The notes below the pieces were generated by a model that was not told the DNA's origin, did no database searches, and was given only the letters and a program-made list of their open reading frames with translations. From IMG/VR virus record IMGVR_UViG_3300027896_000097, positions 1-40,519 of that record: DNA of 40,519 nucleotides. One strand, given 5' to 3'. Below are positions 15,561-23,547 of the stretch, piece by piece; position 1 is the first letter of the stretch, and the number at the start of each line of letters is the position of its first letter. Position numbers and translations under genes: made by a program. The stretch is from a virus.

Positions 15561-15574
15561 TAAAGGAGAAAACG

Positions 15575-16051
15575 ATGGATCCCAAGATTTGTGAACACTG
15601 CGGGGCGAAGATGATCGAATACGAACATGGTTTTAACCGGGGACTGCGAAATTGCCTGCAGAAGTTGTTTAACGTGGGAGTTGCCCGAATGCGTGGATCG
15701 GCCGATGGGTATCGAGCCTTGGTTTTGGTCAAGGAGCTTGGGCTCACCACCAGCGAATGGACCAACTTCGCTAAACTTCGTTACTGGGATCTGGCCGAGA
15801 AGGTGATCGGGGAAGGGACAAAGCACAAGGGCGGTGTCTGGCGGCTCACCAGTAAAGGGTACGGATTTATTAATGAATCTTATATCATTCAGAAGACCGC
15901 AATAGTTTGCCGGAACGTGGTGCTCGGTTTTAAGGGCCCCGGGATCCGGTTTGATGGGAGCCTCGCGCCGGAGTACCAGCACCGTGGGGATTTCCAACAG
16001 CAGGCGCGGGAGCAGATTGAAGTGACCCCGGGCCAGACCAGTTTAATATGA
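15575..16051 (+). CDS. hypothetical protein with N-terminal zinc knuckle
   Basis: 158 residues from ATG 15575 with AAAGGAG. It begins with CEHCGAKM (candidate zinc knuckle), then a helical region (LNKLF..GVARMRG) and a winged-helix-like part (WDLAEKVIGEGTKHKGGVWRLTSKGYGFINES). The closest sense is a small DNA-binding or regulatory protein; family not recognised. The same frame is open further upstream to ATG 15491, which lies in a hairpin loop, giving a possible longer form. Confidence 0.55.
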   Translation: MDPKICEHCGAKMIEYEHGFNRGLRNCLQKLFNVGVARMRGSADGYRALVLVKELGLTTSEWTNFAKLRYWDLAEKVIGEGTKHKGGVWRLTSKGYGFINESYIIQKTAIVCRNVVLGFKGPGIRFDGSLAPEYQHRGDFQQQAREQIEVTPGQTSLI

Positions 16052-16195
16052 GGATAAGCCGAGTTGAGCCAAGGTCCGGGGACCAAACGCCTCGGAGTCA
16101 TACTTTACCCGGTAGAGATCGAGCGGGGTGCGCGACCCTAATGGGGCGGCTTAAACACACCGGCCCCGCCGATCGATAAATAGGAGGAAGGGAAA
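16052..16195 (+). other. non-coding gap with moderate secondary structure
   Basis: 144 bases without a gene. Short hairpins can be drawn: CCGAG (16059-16063) with CTCGG (16091-16095) enclosing GGTC/GACC (16073-16084); GGGT/ACCC (16126-16138); GGGGC/GCCCC (16143-16167). It ends with the GGAGGAAGG ribosome binding site of the next gene. No tRNA fold and no terminator tail were found. Confidence 0.35.
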
Positions 16196-16573
16196 ATGAT
16201 CAAGCGAGAAGAATTCGAAGCCTACAAGGTGATCGTGGAATCCAAGGAGACCCGGGAGATACTGCTGGGGGTCAACCCCGATGGGATCTCGAAGCTCGGG
16301 GCCGAGATGAGCGCCTACTACGCCCGGCTGTCCAACGAGCTGGCGGTGGTAAAGGACGAGATCATGACCGAGTTTTTGAGATTGACGGCCGAGCCTTTGG
16401 ATGGATCCAAGCCACTTGCGGCCACCCGGGCCGAGAAGATGGCCGAGGCGATTTCCAATGGTCAGCGTCAGGTGAGCCGGAGGGAGATTGAATACTTACG
16501 AGATGCGTTAGATAAAATAGGGTTTGCTTGCAGTGCTCGTTGTCGTGCTTTTAATAAAGAAGGATTTTTTTGA
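16196..16573 (+). CDS. hypothetical helical protein, possibly shortened by the adjacent HNH gene
   Basis: 125 residues behind GGAGGAAGGG. Almost entirely helical and charged, with a Glu-rich start and a QVSRREIEYLRDALDKIGFACSA segment. The end (CSARCRAFNKEGFF) changes in character and the HNH gene starts two bases after the stop, so the original C-terminus may have been displaced by that insertion. In operons of this type such proteins precede the SbcD gene. Function unknown. Confidence 0.5.
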   Translation: MIKREEFEAYKVIVESKETREILLGVNPDGISKLGAEMSAYYARLSNELAVVKDEIMTEFLRLTAEPLDGSKPLAATRAEKMAEAISNGQRQVSRREIEYLRDALDKIGFACSARCRAFNKEGFF

Positions 16574-16574
16574 A

Positions 16575-17099
16575 ATGAACCTCACAGAAGAAACCAAGAA
16601 AAAGATTAGTAAGGCAAGGCAGGGAATAAAATTTACGGCAGAACACCGAAAGCGCTTGAGCGAATCTCACCGGGGGATTCAAGCGAGAGAAAATCATCCA
16701 CGATGGAATGGCGGCAGGCAAATGTGCGCCCGAGGATATATTCGGATTCTTTTACCCAACCATCCTTACGCCGATCGGCATGGTTATGTCCTTGAGCATC
16801 GTTTGGTCATGGAGGCCCATCTGGGGCGGGTGCTTTTACCCACGGAGGTTTGCCACCATATAAATGGGATCCGAAATGATAATCGGATAGAAAATCTCAT
16901 GTTATTCAGCTCGCACGGTGAGCATATGAAGTTTGAGGCAACCTTGCCGGGGTATATTTGCCCTTTGCCCAAGAGAAGCGGATTTAAGTTAACGGAAGAT
17001 CATAAAAGAAAGATCGGCGAAAGCAATCGCAGGAACCGCTTGACAAAGAAAGACGGTATGGCACAATTTAAGCAGAAACGAAGGAGGGAGCAGGCATGA
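16575..17099 (+). CDS. HNH homing endonuclease (forward)
   Basis: 174 residues, start at 16575 preceded by GAAGGA. N-terminal repeats of a NUMOD3-like motif (TEETKKKISKARQGIKFTAEHRKRLSESHRG) often found in homing endonucleases are followed by ENHPRWNGGR, then EHRLVMEAHLGR and HHINGIRNDNRIENL, the HNH core. A second NUMOD3-like unit (TEDHKRKIGESNRR) ends the protein. It shares its core with the reverse HNH at 10485. Located between a helical gene and the small zinc protein it overlaps by 4 bases. Confidence 0.85.
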   Translation: MNLTEETKKKISKARQGIKFTAEHRKRLSESHRGIQARENHPRWNGGRQMCARGYIRILLPNHPYADRHGYVLEHRLVMEAHLGRVLLPTEVCHHINGIRNDNRIENLMLFSSHGEHMKFEATLPGYICPLPKRSGFKLTEDHKRKIGESNRRNRLTKKDGMAQFKQKRRREQA

Positions 17100-17317
17100 A
17101 GGCCACTGACAGCGATATCATCTGCCCGATTTGTAAGGGTAAGGGGAGAATTGTTTTAATCCCTCGCAATTCTTTTGTTTACTTGCGGCAACGTGCGGCC
17201 AAGATTTTAGTGGGAAAGGGATTTAGTTATCGTCAGGTAATGAGGATATTAGGATACAAAAGCCCAGACACGATATTCCATATTATTAAATATAAAAAAT
17301 ACAAGGGGGGAATATGA
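17096..17317 (+). CDS. small zinc-ribbon / helix-turn-helix protein
   Basis: 73 residues. N-terminal CPICKGKGR is half of a DnaJ-type zinc motif, and the C-terminal half (AAKILVGKGFSYRQVMRILGYKSPDTIFHIIK) looks like a helix-turn-helix. Overlaps both neighbours by 4 bases, so it belongs to the SbcD/C transcription unit. Likely DNA-binding; family not recognised. Confidence 0.5.
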   Translation: MKATDSDIICPICKGKGRIVLIPRNSFVYLRQRAAKILVGKGFSYRQVMRILGYKSPDTIFHIIKYKKYKGGI

Positions 17318-18447
17318 AAATAGCTATCTGTGCGGATCTCCACTTTCGAGGGAAGAATCTTCAGGATAAAATCAAGGCGTGGGAGAGCGCTGTCGATAAG
17401 ATGATCGAGGCCAAGGTTGACGTTATCGTGCTGGCCGGGGACATATTCGATACCCGGCAGATCGGTGGCAGAGAGGCGAGCACGGGGACCGTATACCGGG
17501 CGTTCATGGAAGGCATCAACCGATTGAAAGAGGATCGGGAGGAAAGTGGTCAGTTTGCGGACATCGTTGCAGTCCAAGGCAATCATGAGTTGGCCACCGG
17601 GGATCAGCTTTCGGCGCTGGAGCCCCTCAAGGACGCCGGGGTTCAGGTGAAGGATGAGTTCGGGCTGGTAGACGACTTTGCCGATGTTACCATTGCCTAC
17701 ATTCCTTGGGTTGCGGACACCGGAAGCCGGGCCGAGGAATTGAAGCGCTGGTTACTCTGCATTAAGAAGGCGTTTGAGCTGAAGCCCAACAAATTCAAGC
17801 TGGTTGTCGGCCACCTCACGGTCCGAGGCGCCCAGCTGAATTCAGGGATTCAGATCGTGGGTTCGGAGTTCGAGGTGGATCCGGCCCAGCTCATGGGGCT
17901 CAGGGCCGACTTGATCGTTTTGGGCCATATCCACAAGCGGCAGTGGTTTGGGGATAAGTCTGGGGATAAGGTATGCTACGTAGGCGCTCTGTCGCAGGGC
18001 GACTTCGGCGAGGAAGGCAATCCGCAGGGATTCATGATTGTTGATACTTGTCAACGAATGCACGAGTTTGTGGACATTCAGGCGCCCGAATATATTCTAT
18101 GCGATTTTACAACTGATGATATTAAGAACTTTGAAAAAGAAGAAGAACGTTCCCCGGTAAAAGAATTAGACGAGCATATGATTAAATTAGAGACGGATCG
18201 TGGTTCGTATATGAAATTTAGGTTGAATAAAAAGCCTGACAACATGGACGATTTACTCAAGATCCCCAACCTTACCATCGAGATCGTGCCCGATCGTATC
18301 GCGCCGGTCCGGTTGGTCGAAGGAGTAGAGGCCGGGCGAAGCGATCTCGATATGCTGGATTCCTATCTGGTTAGCCGCGGGTTACTGGACGCGGACCGGG
18401 CGCGGATCCGGGAGCGGGCGCGGGTACTGTCAGAGGCAATAAAATGA
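17314..18447 (+). CDS. SbcD/Mre11-like nuclease subunit
   Basis: 377 residues. Metallophosphoesterase motifs in order: DLH (D8, H10), AGDIFD (about 41-46), QGNHE (88-92), a GHLTV segment near 167, and GHIHKRQW near 204. These ligand two Mn ions in the Mre11/SbcD/T4 gp47 family, which degrade DNA ends and hairpins with an SbcC/Rad50 partner. The C-terminal ~130 residues would bind the coiled-coil partner. The partner gene follows after a 61-residue ORF. Start chosen at 17314 with AAGGGGGG. Confidence 0.85.
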   Translation: MKIAICADLHFRGKNLQDKIKAWESAVDKMIEAKVDVIVLAGDIFDTRQIGGREASTGTVYRAFMEGINRLKEDREESGQFADIVAVQGNHELATGDQLSALEPLKDAGVQVKDEFGLVDDFADVTIAYIPWVADTGSRAEELKRWLLCIKKAFELKPNKFKLVVGHLTVRGAQLNSGIQIVGSEFEVDPAQLMGLRADLIVLGHIHKRQWFGDKSGDKVCYVGALSQGDFGEEGNPQGFMIVDTCQRMHEFVDIQAPEYILCDFTTDDIKNFEKEEERSPVKELDEHMIKLETDRGSYMKFRLNKKPDNMDDLLKIPNLTIEIVPDRIAPVRLVEGVEAGRSDLDMLDSYLVSRGLLDADRARIRERARVLSEAIK

Positions 18448-18629
18448 TAACCTCAGAGGAGATGGAATTCTGGTTGAAAAAAAGAGGGAAAGATTATCCG
18501 CTGGTAACTTATCATGGCGGAGCGATGAAGGCATACGTCACTTTTGAATTGCCGCTGGATGAGATTTCCGAACACTACGGAGTGGATAAAATTAAGATTG
18601 GCGATAAGGTTTATAGTAAGGTAAAATAA
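18444..18629 (+). CDS. small hypothetical protein between SbcD and SbcC genes
   Basis: 61 residues, ATGA overlap with the SbcD stop. Charged alpha/beta (MEFWLKKRGKDYPLVTYHGG then LDEISEHYGVDKIKIGDKVY). No family recognised. Being coupled to both nuclease genes it may be a phage-specific partner of the complex, but nothing in the sequence shows that. Confidence 0.45.
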   Translation: MITSEEMEFWLKKRGKDYPLVTYHGGAMKAYVTFELPLDEISEHYGVDKIKIGDKVYSKVK

Positions 18630-18644
18630 CCGAAGGGGGGAAGC

Positions 18645-20804
18645 ATGAAAATCAATAGCATTCATCTGCAGAACATCGGACCGCACCGTGACGCCACTTT
18701 TGAATTCAACGACCCGATCATCGCCATCACCGGGACCAATGGTTCGGGAAAGTCATTCCTAATCGAAGCCGTAGTGGCCTGCCTGTACGGATCCTTCCCT
18801 TCCCGGCCGGGGTCGCTTTACGATCGCATGACGCAGGGGTTTGAAGGCATGGCGATGATGAGTGTTCGATTTGAGATGAATGGGCAATGCTATCATGCCG
18901 CAAGGGTATTGAAGCGAACGGGGAAATCGTCATCAGCGGAGGCGCATCTCCATCAAATTAAAGCCGACATAGTGGATGGGGATAAAGCTCAAATGACAGT
19001 GGAATGTCATGCTGATCGGATCGCCGGGCCTAAAGTGACTGATTTCGAGCAGGCGGTGGTTAACCTCTTGGGCCCGCAAGACCTCTTTATGGCATCAGTG
19101 TTCAGCTCTCAAGGAAACGCCGGGGATCTCTGCAGTGCGCGGCCGGCCGAACGGAAGGCGGTATTCGCGCAGTTGCTGGGGCTGGGAAGGTTTGATCTGA
19201 TCTCATCGGCGGCCAAGGATAAGGCCCGGGGATTGGAGATCGATCTGGGACTGCAAGAGAGGGCACTCGTGGGGATTAAGGAGCGGTCCAGCGGGCTCCC
19301 AGCGGCGCAGGAGGAGCTCACAGCGGCGTTTGGTGCCGGAGAGGGGTATTCTGTCCGGCAGGCCGAATTACAGGCCCGTGTAGCCCAGCTGGAGGCCGAG
19401 GTGCGGTCGGGGGAGGTTGCCTTGGAGAAGTGGCGCGGGCTGGACGCCCGGGTGCAACAGCTCGATCGGGAGATTGAATGGGGTGAAGGCGATCTTGTGG
19501 GGGAGCGGGCGAGGTACGTAAGCGTAAAAGAGATAATTGATCGGGCGCCGGAGATTGAGCAGGCCGAGAAGGACTTGGCCGATGATCTGATAGAACGGGA
19601 AGCGATACAGGCGGCAATTCAGGCGCAGGAGAGAGAAAATAACGAGCGGAGACTGGCCCACGAGAAACAGCAATCTGATCACCGGGCCGCCACAGTTGAC
19701 TACGAGAACAAGCGTGCCGCCATGAAGAGGCTATTTGAGCAGGCTTCGCTATTGGATAAAACCCCGAACCAAGAATGCTGTGAGCGGTGTGTGCTGGTTG
19801 CCAGCGCAGTTAAGGCTGTGAACGAAATGCCGGAGGCCCAGCGGGCAATGGACGAGGCCGAACAGAAGGTTAAAGACTTGGTTTGCAAATTTTCTCCGCT
19901 GGAACTACACGATGTATCCGCGAACAAATCCACTCTCGCACGGTGCAATGCCGATATTGAAAGGCTCAAGAAGCTGGCCGCCGACGCGCCCCGGCTCCGG
20001 GAGGCGCAGGGACGGTTGTCTGAGTTGATCGTTTCCGGCAAGGCCAAGGCGGCGGAGCTGGAGGCCAAGAAGGTTGAACGGGTGAAGGTTACTGCGGAAG
20101 CCAATATGGCGGCAATGTCGGTGAGCGATGTCGCCAAGATGTCGCTGGAACAGGACAAGCTTGATCTGGCCGCAACCGATAGAATGATTTCCACGCTGAC
20201 TTCGGAGATCGGCGCGCTTCGGGAGCGGATCTCGGGGATGGAGAAGGCCGCCGCGGAGGCGAACGCCCTCAAAGAGAAGATCGATCAACTTATTATCGAA
20301 GCCAGTGACTATCACCAGATCGAGCAGGCGTTCGGCCGATCCGGGATCCAGCCGATCCTGATCGAGCAGGCCCGGCCGGAGCTGGAAGATATAGCCGGGG
20401 AGCTCTTAGGCAAAGCCACGGACGGGCGCATGGCGGTCCGATTCGAAACCCAGAAGGAGCTCAAGTCAGGCGACATGGCCGAGAGCCTTGACATCATCAT
20501 CACGATGGACGGGATGGAGCGCAAGATTGAGGACTTGAGCGGCGGTGAGCAGAAGCTGATTAAGCTGGCAGTGCGTCTGACCCTGGCAATTTGGCAGGCG
20601 CGGAAGGGTGGATCCCGACTCAAGACGCTGATAATTGACGAAGTGGCCGATGCCTTGGATGGGGAGAACAGCGAACGGGTGCTGGCACTGCTGGGATCGT
20701 TGACCGGCCAGTTTGATCGGATCTTTATCGTGAGCCATGACGATGATCTACTGGAAGAGATCCCTGCGCGGATCAATCTGACCCGGAAGGGGATAGCCCA
20801 ATGA
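18645..20804 (+). CDS. SbcC/Rad50-like ATPase subunit
   Basis: 719 residues. Walker A GTNGSGKS at 30-37, Q-loop in the PQDLFMASVF region, long coiled-coil arms broken by a zinc hook with CERC at about 378, then the ABC signature LSGGEQKLIKLA, Walker B TLIIDEV and the H-loop FIVSHDDD. It would form the ATP-driven clamp of the nuclease complex with the 17314 gene, as in T4 gp46. The hook is CxxC with Glu-Arg between the cysteines. The stop overlaps the next start. Confidence 0.85.
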   Translation: MKINSIHLQNIGPHRDATFEFNDPIIAITGTNGSGKSFLIEAVVACLYGSFPSRPGSLYDRMTQGFEGMAMMSVRFEMNGQCYHAARVLKRTGKSSSAEAHLHQIKADIVDGDKAQMTVECHADRIAGPKVTDFEQAVVNLLGPQDLFMASVFSSQGNAGDLCSARPAERKAVFAQLLGLGRFDLISSAAKDKARGLEIDLGLQERALVGIKERSSGLPAAQEELTAAFGAGEGYSVRQAELQARVAQLEAEVRSGEVALEKWRGLDARVQQLDREIEWGEGDLVGERARYVSVKEIIDRAPEIEQAEKDLADDLIEREAIQAAIQAQERENNERRLAHEKQQSDHRAATVDYENKRAAMKRLFEQASLLDKTPNQECCERCVLVASAVKAVNEMPEAQRAMDEAEQKVKDLVCKFSPLELHDVSANKSTLARCNADIERLKKLAADAPRLREAQGRLSELIVSGKAKAAELEAKKVERVKVTAEANMAAMSVSDVAKMSLEQDKLDLAATDRMISTLTSEIGALRERISGMEKAAAEANALKEKIDQLIIEASDYHQIEQAFGRSGIQPILIEQARPELEDIAGELLGKATDGRMAVRFETQKELKSGDMAESLDIIITMDGMERKIEDLSGGEQKLIKLAVRLTLAIWQARKGGSRLKTLIIDEVADALDGENSERVLALLGSLTGQFDRIFIVSHDDDLLEEIPARINLTRKGIAQ

Positions 20805-21058
20805 GACCCACAAAAGGCTGGGCGGTATCAAGTGAGACTACAAATAAGCTGGTAAGGGTTGAGGACTTGGATAGGTGGATTAGGGTTGAAAAACAATGTG
20901 GAACTGAATTTGAAGATGAAACTCATTACTATCTCCCCCAAATAGACCCAGTAGAGATAGGGAAGCAGCTGAAAGAAGAAAATAATGCGGGGAATACCTT
21001 CAGGCATTATCATCGTGCCATTGATGATTTCGTTAAGGCGTTGGAGGGGAAGGAATGA
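20801..21058 (+). CDS. small hypothetical protein
   Basis: 85 residues, ATGA-coupled to the SbcC gene. Acidic, mixed alpha/beta with VEDLDRWIRVEK and a terminal helix (TFRHYHRAIDDFVKALEGKE). Family not recognised. It is followed by a promoter, so it ends the recombination unit. Confidence 0.45.
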   Translation: MRPTKGWAVSSETTNKLVRVEDLDRWIRVEKQCGTEFEDETHYYLPQIDPVEIGKQLKEENNAGNTFRHYHRAIDDFVKALEGKE

Positions 21059-21064
21059 TCGGGC

Positions 21065-21092
21065 TTGACAAATAATGCGGGATTGATAAGAT
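21065..21092 (+). promoter_or_regulatory. sigma70 promoter for the 3D-domain/modification unit
   Basis: TTGACA (21065-21070), 16-base spacer, TAAGAT (21087-21092), 21 bases before ATG 21113. The -35 is exact; the -10 matches 4 of 6. Confidence 0.55.
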
Positions 21093-21112
21093 AGCCGGAA
21101 AAGGGGGGATGT

Positions 21113-21583
21113 ATGGATCTCAAGGAGCTACTGGGGAAGGTGGCTGGCGACGACTGGATGACTTCGGTTTTTTATGTGGTTTCGTTATTTTTGATATTGA
21201 TATTTTTCCTCTTTATTATATTTTCCGGTGTTAAATCAATCATGGCATATGAAGTTGTGCGGGCCGAGTGGGTTTCACTTGGTACCCGCGAGATCACGGT
21301 TTTCCACGCTATATCAGCGGAGTGCGATAGTGAGCCCGACATCGGAGCTGGAGGTCGCGTGGCGATCGCCGGGCGTCCTACGGGGCACTGGGCGGCGTGC
21401 AATTTTTTACCCTTCGGTGCCAAGGTCATGATACCGGCGATTTCCGGGGCCGTGATCTGGACCTGCAGGGATCGGACAGCAAAGAAGGTCGGGCACCGCA
21501 TTGATTTACTTTACCCGCTGGGATCACCGGGAATCGGGGTGCGCCGGGTCGAGGTACTAAGATTAAAGGAGGTAGCACGATGA
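21113..21583 (+). CDS. membrane-anchored 3D-domain protein
   Basis: 156 residues. One strongly hydrophobic segment (about 17-42) follows a short N-terminal cytoplasmic part. The C-terminal half has the double-psi barrel pattern of 3D domains: REITVFHAISAECDSEPDIGAGG, an ACNFLPFGAKVMIP segment, CRDR and RIDLLYP with a conserved Asp. 3D domains occur in lytic transglycosylases and resuscitation proteins that cut or bind peptidoglycan. A cell-wall enzyme facing the periplasm is the best guess. The start has AAGGGGGG. Not obviously linked to the lysis cluster, which is 10 kb away. Confidence 0.55.
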   Translation: MDLKELLGKVAGDDWMTSVFYVVSLFLILIFFLFIIFSGVKSIMAYEVVRAEWVSLGTREITVFHAISAECDSEPDIGAGGRVAIAGRPTGHWAACNFLPFGAKVMIPAISGAVIWTCRDRTAKKVGHRIDLLYPLGSPGIGVRRVEVLRLKEVAR

Positions 21584-21969
21584 TCGGATGGAAACCAGAG
21601 GAAGATGATAAACTGCGGCAGGCATATGGCAAGACAGGCACTGAGGAGATCGAGAAAATGTTCGGGCGCAAGAAGCAGGCTATCTGGCTCCGGGCCAAGA
21701 AGCTGGGGATCGTACAGGGAAAATCACCGAAGCGGCACTGGTCTGTCAAAGAAGCTGAATTGCTTTTTGCTTTAACCAAGCGCATGGCGGATCCCAAGGA
21801 GATCGCAAATGCGTTTCCCGGAGTGCCCATGGATGAGATTCTCAGGGAAGCGGAGCGCATCGAATGTGATATCTGTTATCTTAAAAATAGAGAAGTAATC
21901 AGGCGGAGCGTCGATGTTATAATAGATCTGGATATGACCCTGAATTTTAAGAACGTGAGGGTTTCCTAA
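21580..21969 (+). CDS. Myb/SANT-like HTH protein
   Basis: 129 residues. The first half has two helix-turn-helix-like units with the Trp spacing of Myb/SANT or GcrA-like proteins: WKPEEDDKLRQAYG...TEEIEKMFGRKKQAIWLRAKKLGI, then HWSVKEAELLFALTK. Likely a DNA-binding regulator. ATGA overlap with the 3D-domain gene and a two-base gap to the next gene place it in one unit. Confidence 0.6.
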   Translation: MIGWKPEEDDKLRQAYGKTGTEEIEKMFGRKKQAIWLRAKKLGIVQGKSPKRHWSVKEAELLFALTKRMADPKEIANAFPGVPMDEILREAERIECDICYLKNREVIRRSVDVIIDLDMTLNFKNVRVS

Positions 21970-21970
21970 A

Positions 21971-22495
21971 ATGTCGCAATGTCAACAATGGCTTATTGAT
22001 CAACTTAAGGACATGAAAGATTACTCGGTAATGGAGATCGGGACCCGCCGTTGGGGGCAGAACCCAACCCATCATAAAGACTGGTACCCCGGGGCCGGGA
22101 AGTATGTGATGACAGATTTCATGGCGGGCGAAGATGTGGATGTGCTGGCCGATGCCCACGAGCTCAGCAAGGTTTTCGGAGAAGCTTCGTATGATGTTAT
22201 CATGGCGGCGTCGGTATTCGAGCACCTTGAGCGGCCGTGGATCGTTGCCGGCGAGATATTAAAAACATTGAAGCCCGGAGGCATATTTTTTATTCAGACC
22301 CACCAGACGTTCCCGGTCCATGGATACCCCTACGATTACTTTCGTTACACCAGACAAGGGCTCGATGTCTTATTTAAAGATGCCAGCGAGAAAATGTCGG
22401 AGTACGAATTCCCATGTGAGATCACTTCTGAGCGGCTTGGCCTGATGAAGAATAAGCAATCATGGCTTAATGTTTTGATCGCGGGGCGTCGATGA
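21971..22495 (+). CDS. class I SAM-dependent methyltransferase (Methyltransf_11/23 type)
   Basis: 174 residues. It has the motifs of small-molecule/sugar methyltransferases: SVMEIGTRRWG (motif I), MTDFMAGEDVDVLADAHEL (acidic loop), YDVIMAASVFEHLERPW and LKPGGIFFIQTH. The DNA-methylase catalytic motifs (DPPY, PC) are absent, so a small-molecule, glycan or protein substrate is more likely than DNA. The next gene overlaps by 4 bases and also contains a methyltransferase domain; together with a glycosyltransferase they form a modification cassette. Confidence 0.7.
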   Translation: MSQCQQWLIDQLKDMKDYSVMEIGTRRWGQNPTHHKDWYPGAGKYVMTDFMAGEDVDVLADAHELSKVFGEASYDVIMAASVFEHLERPWIVAGEILKTLKPGGIFFIQTHQTFPVHGYPYDYFRYTRQGLDVLFKDASEKMSEYEFPCEITSERLGLMKNKQSWLNVLIAGRR

Positions 22496-23547
22496 AGGAT
22501 ATTTATATTGCGGGGCCGTATAGTTCCGGGAAGTCATGGGCGGCTCAACAGCTTTCGCTCGCGCTGGGAATCCCGTTTTTTGAGACTGACGCTGTTTATA
22601 TCCCGCTGATACGGAAATACGGAACGCCAGTCGACTTCCCGGAGTGGAGTTCAAATGAATCCCGGCAGGAAGCCGCCAATGGCTTACGGGATATGCTTAA
22701 AAATACGAACGGGATGATCATTAACGGAGTGCATCTGAATTACCGCGATATCCGACAGCTCATTTCCGGGATCACCGGGCGGCCGTATTTACTTTTTAAC
22801 ATTGTGCCAAGCTACGAGCGATGGCTTAGGTTGTTTGATTTCAGGCTTTTGCAGGCGCCGGAGGTAACTTCAAGGCATCACCGGACGTGGAGCTTTTATG
22901 TAAAATGCTTGGGGAGATTTGAAGCCCCCGACGATTTTTATTATACCGTTGAGAACGGCCGGGATTTGATCTGTCAGATGGGGTCGTATCAGCGGCCAGA
23001 CCTATCAGCCCGTAAGTTTGCCGGGTTGCCGGTGGATCAGATCAGGGGGCGGGTGCTGGATCTCGGTTGTGCCGAAGGGTTAATGGGCAAGTTTTTGCTG
23101 GAGCGCGGGAAGGTCAAAGAGGTGGTGGGGGTGGATACCAGCTGGTGGTTTTTGGAACAGGCGCGGCAGAATGGGAATAAGGTGGTATTGGGAGACCTTA
23201 ACACCTTTGATCTAACGGATCTCGGGATGTTCGATTATACGTTATGCCTGTCGATCCTGCATCGGGTAATGGATAAGGAGCACCTTATCCAGCAGATCGC
23301 CGCCTGCACGTGGCATGAGGCCATATTCGAACTACCCCTCAATAGGCGCACGGGGCTGATATGCGAGCGCTACGATTCTGTGCCGGGGCATACCACAGCC
23401 GAGACGCAGGCGTGGTGCCCGAGTCAGGATATCCTTGAGTTGTGGTTTAAGAAATACTTTTCGGGTTTTGAAATGGTCGGACTGTCGCCGTTGCATTATG
23501 GCGACGAATCATGGAGGGTGGTATATAGATGTCGAACGCGTATTTAG
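22492..23547 (+). CDS. P-loop kinase fused to a methyltransferase
   Basis: 351 residues. N-terminal ~140 residues: IYIAGPYSSGKSWAAQQLSLALG, a Walker A kinase-like start (GPYSSGKS, 8-15) followed by ETDAVYIPLIRKYG and a helical lid. The C-terminal half is a Rossmann methyltransferase with RVLDLGCAEGLMGKFLLERG and VVGVDTSWW, then DYTLCLSILHRV. The pairing of nucleoside/sugar kinase-like and methyltransferase domains in one protein, next to another methyltransferase and a glycosyltransferase, suggests stepwise modification of a sugar or nucleotide. The acceptor is unknown. Confidence 0.65.
   Translation: MKDIYIAGPYSSGKSWAAQQLSLALGIPFFETDAVYIPLIRKYGTPVDFPEWSSNESRQEAANGLRDMLKNTNGMIINGVHLNYRDIRQLISGITGRPYLLFNIVPSYERWLRLFDFRLLQAPEVTSRHHRTWSFYVKCLGRFEAPDDFYYTVENGRDLICQMGSYQRPDLSARKFAGLPVDQIRGRVLDLGCAEGLMGKFLLERGKVKEVVGVDTSWWFLEQARQNGNKVVLGDLNTFDLTDLGMFDYTLCLSILHRVMDKEHLIQQIAACTWHEAIFELPLNRRTGLICERYDSVPGHTTAETQAWCPSQDILELWFKKYFSGFEMVGLSPLHYGDESWRVVYRCRTRI

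Noticed and set aside
16052-16195. Possible tRNA
   Set aside because: No T-loop GTTCGA, no acceptor stem or CCA-like end could be matched.
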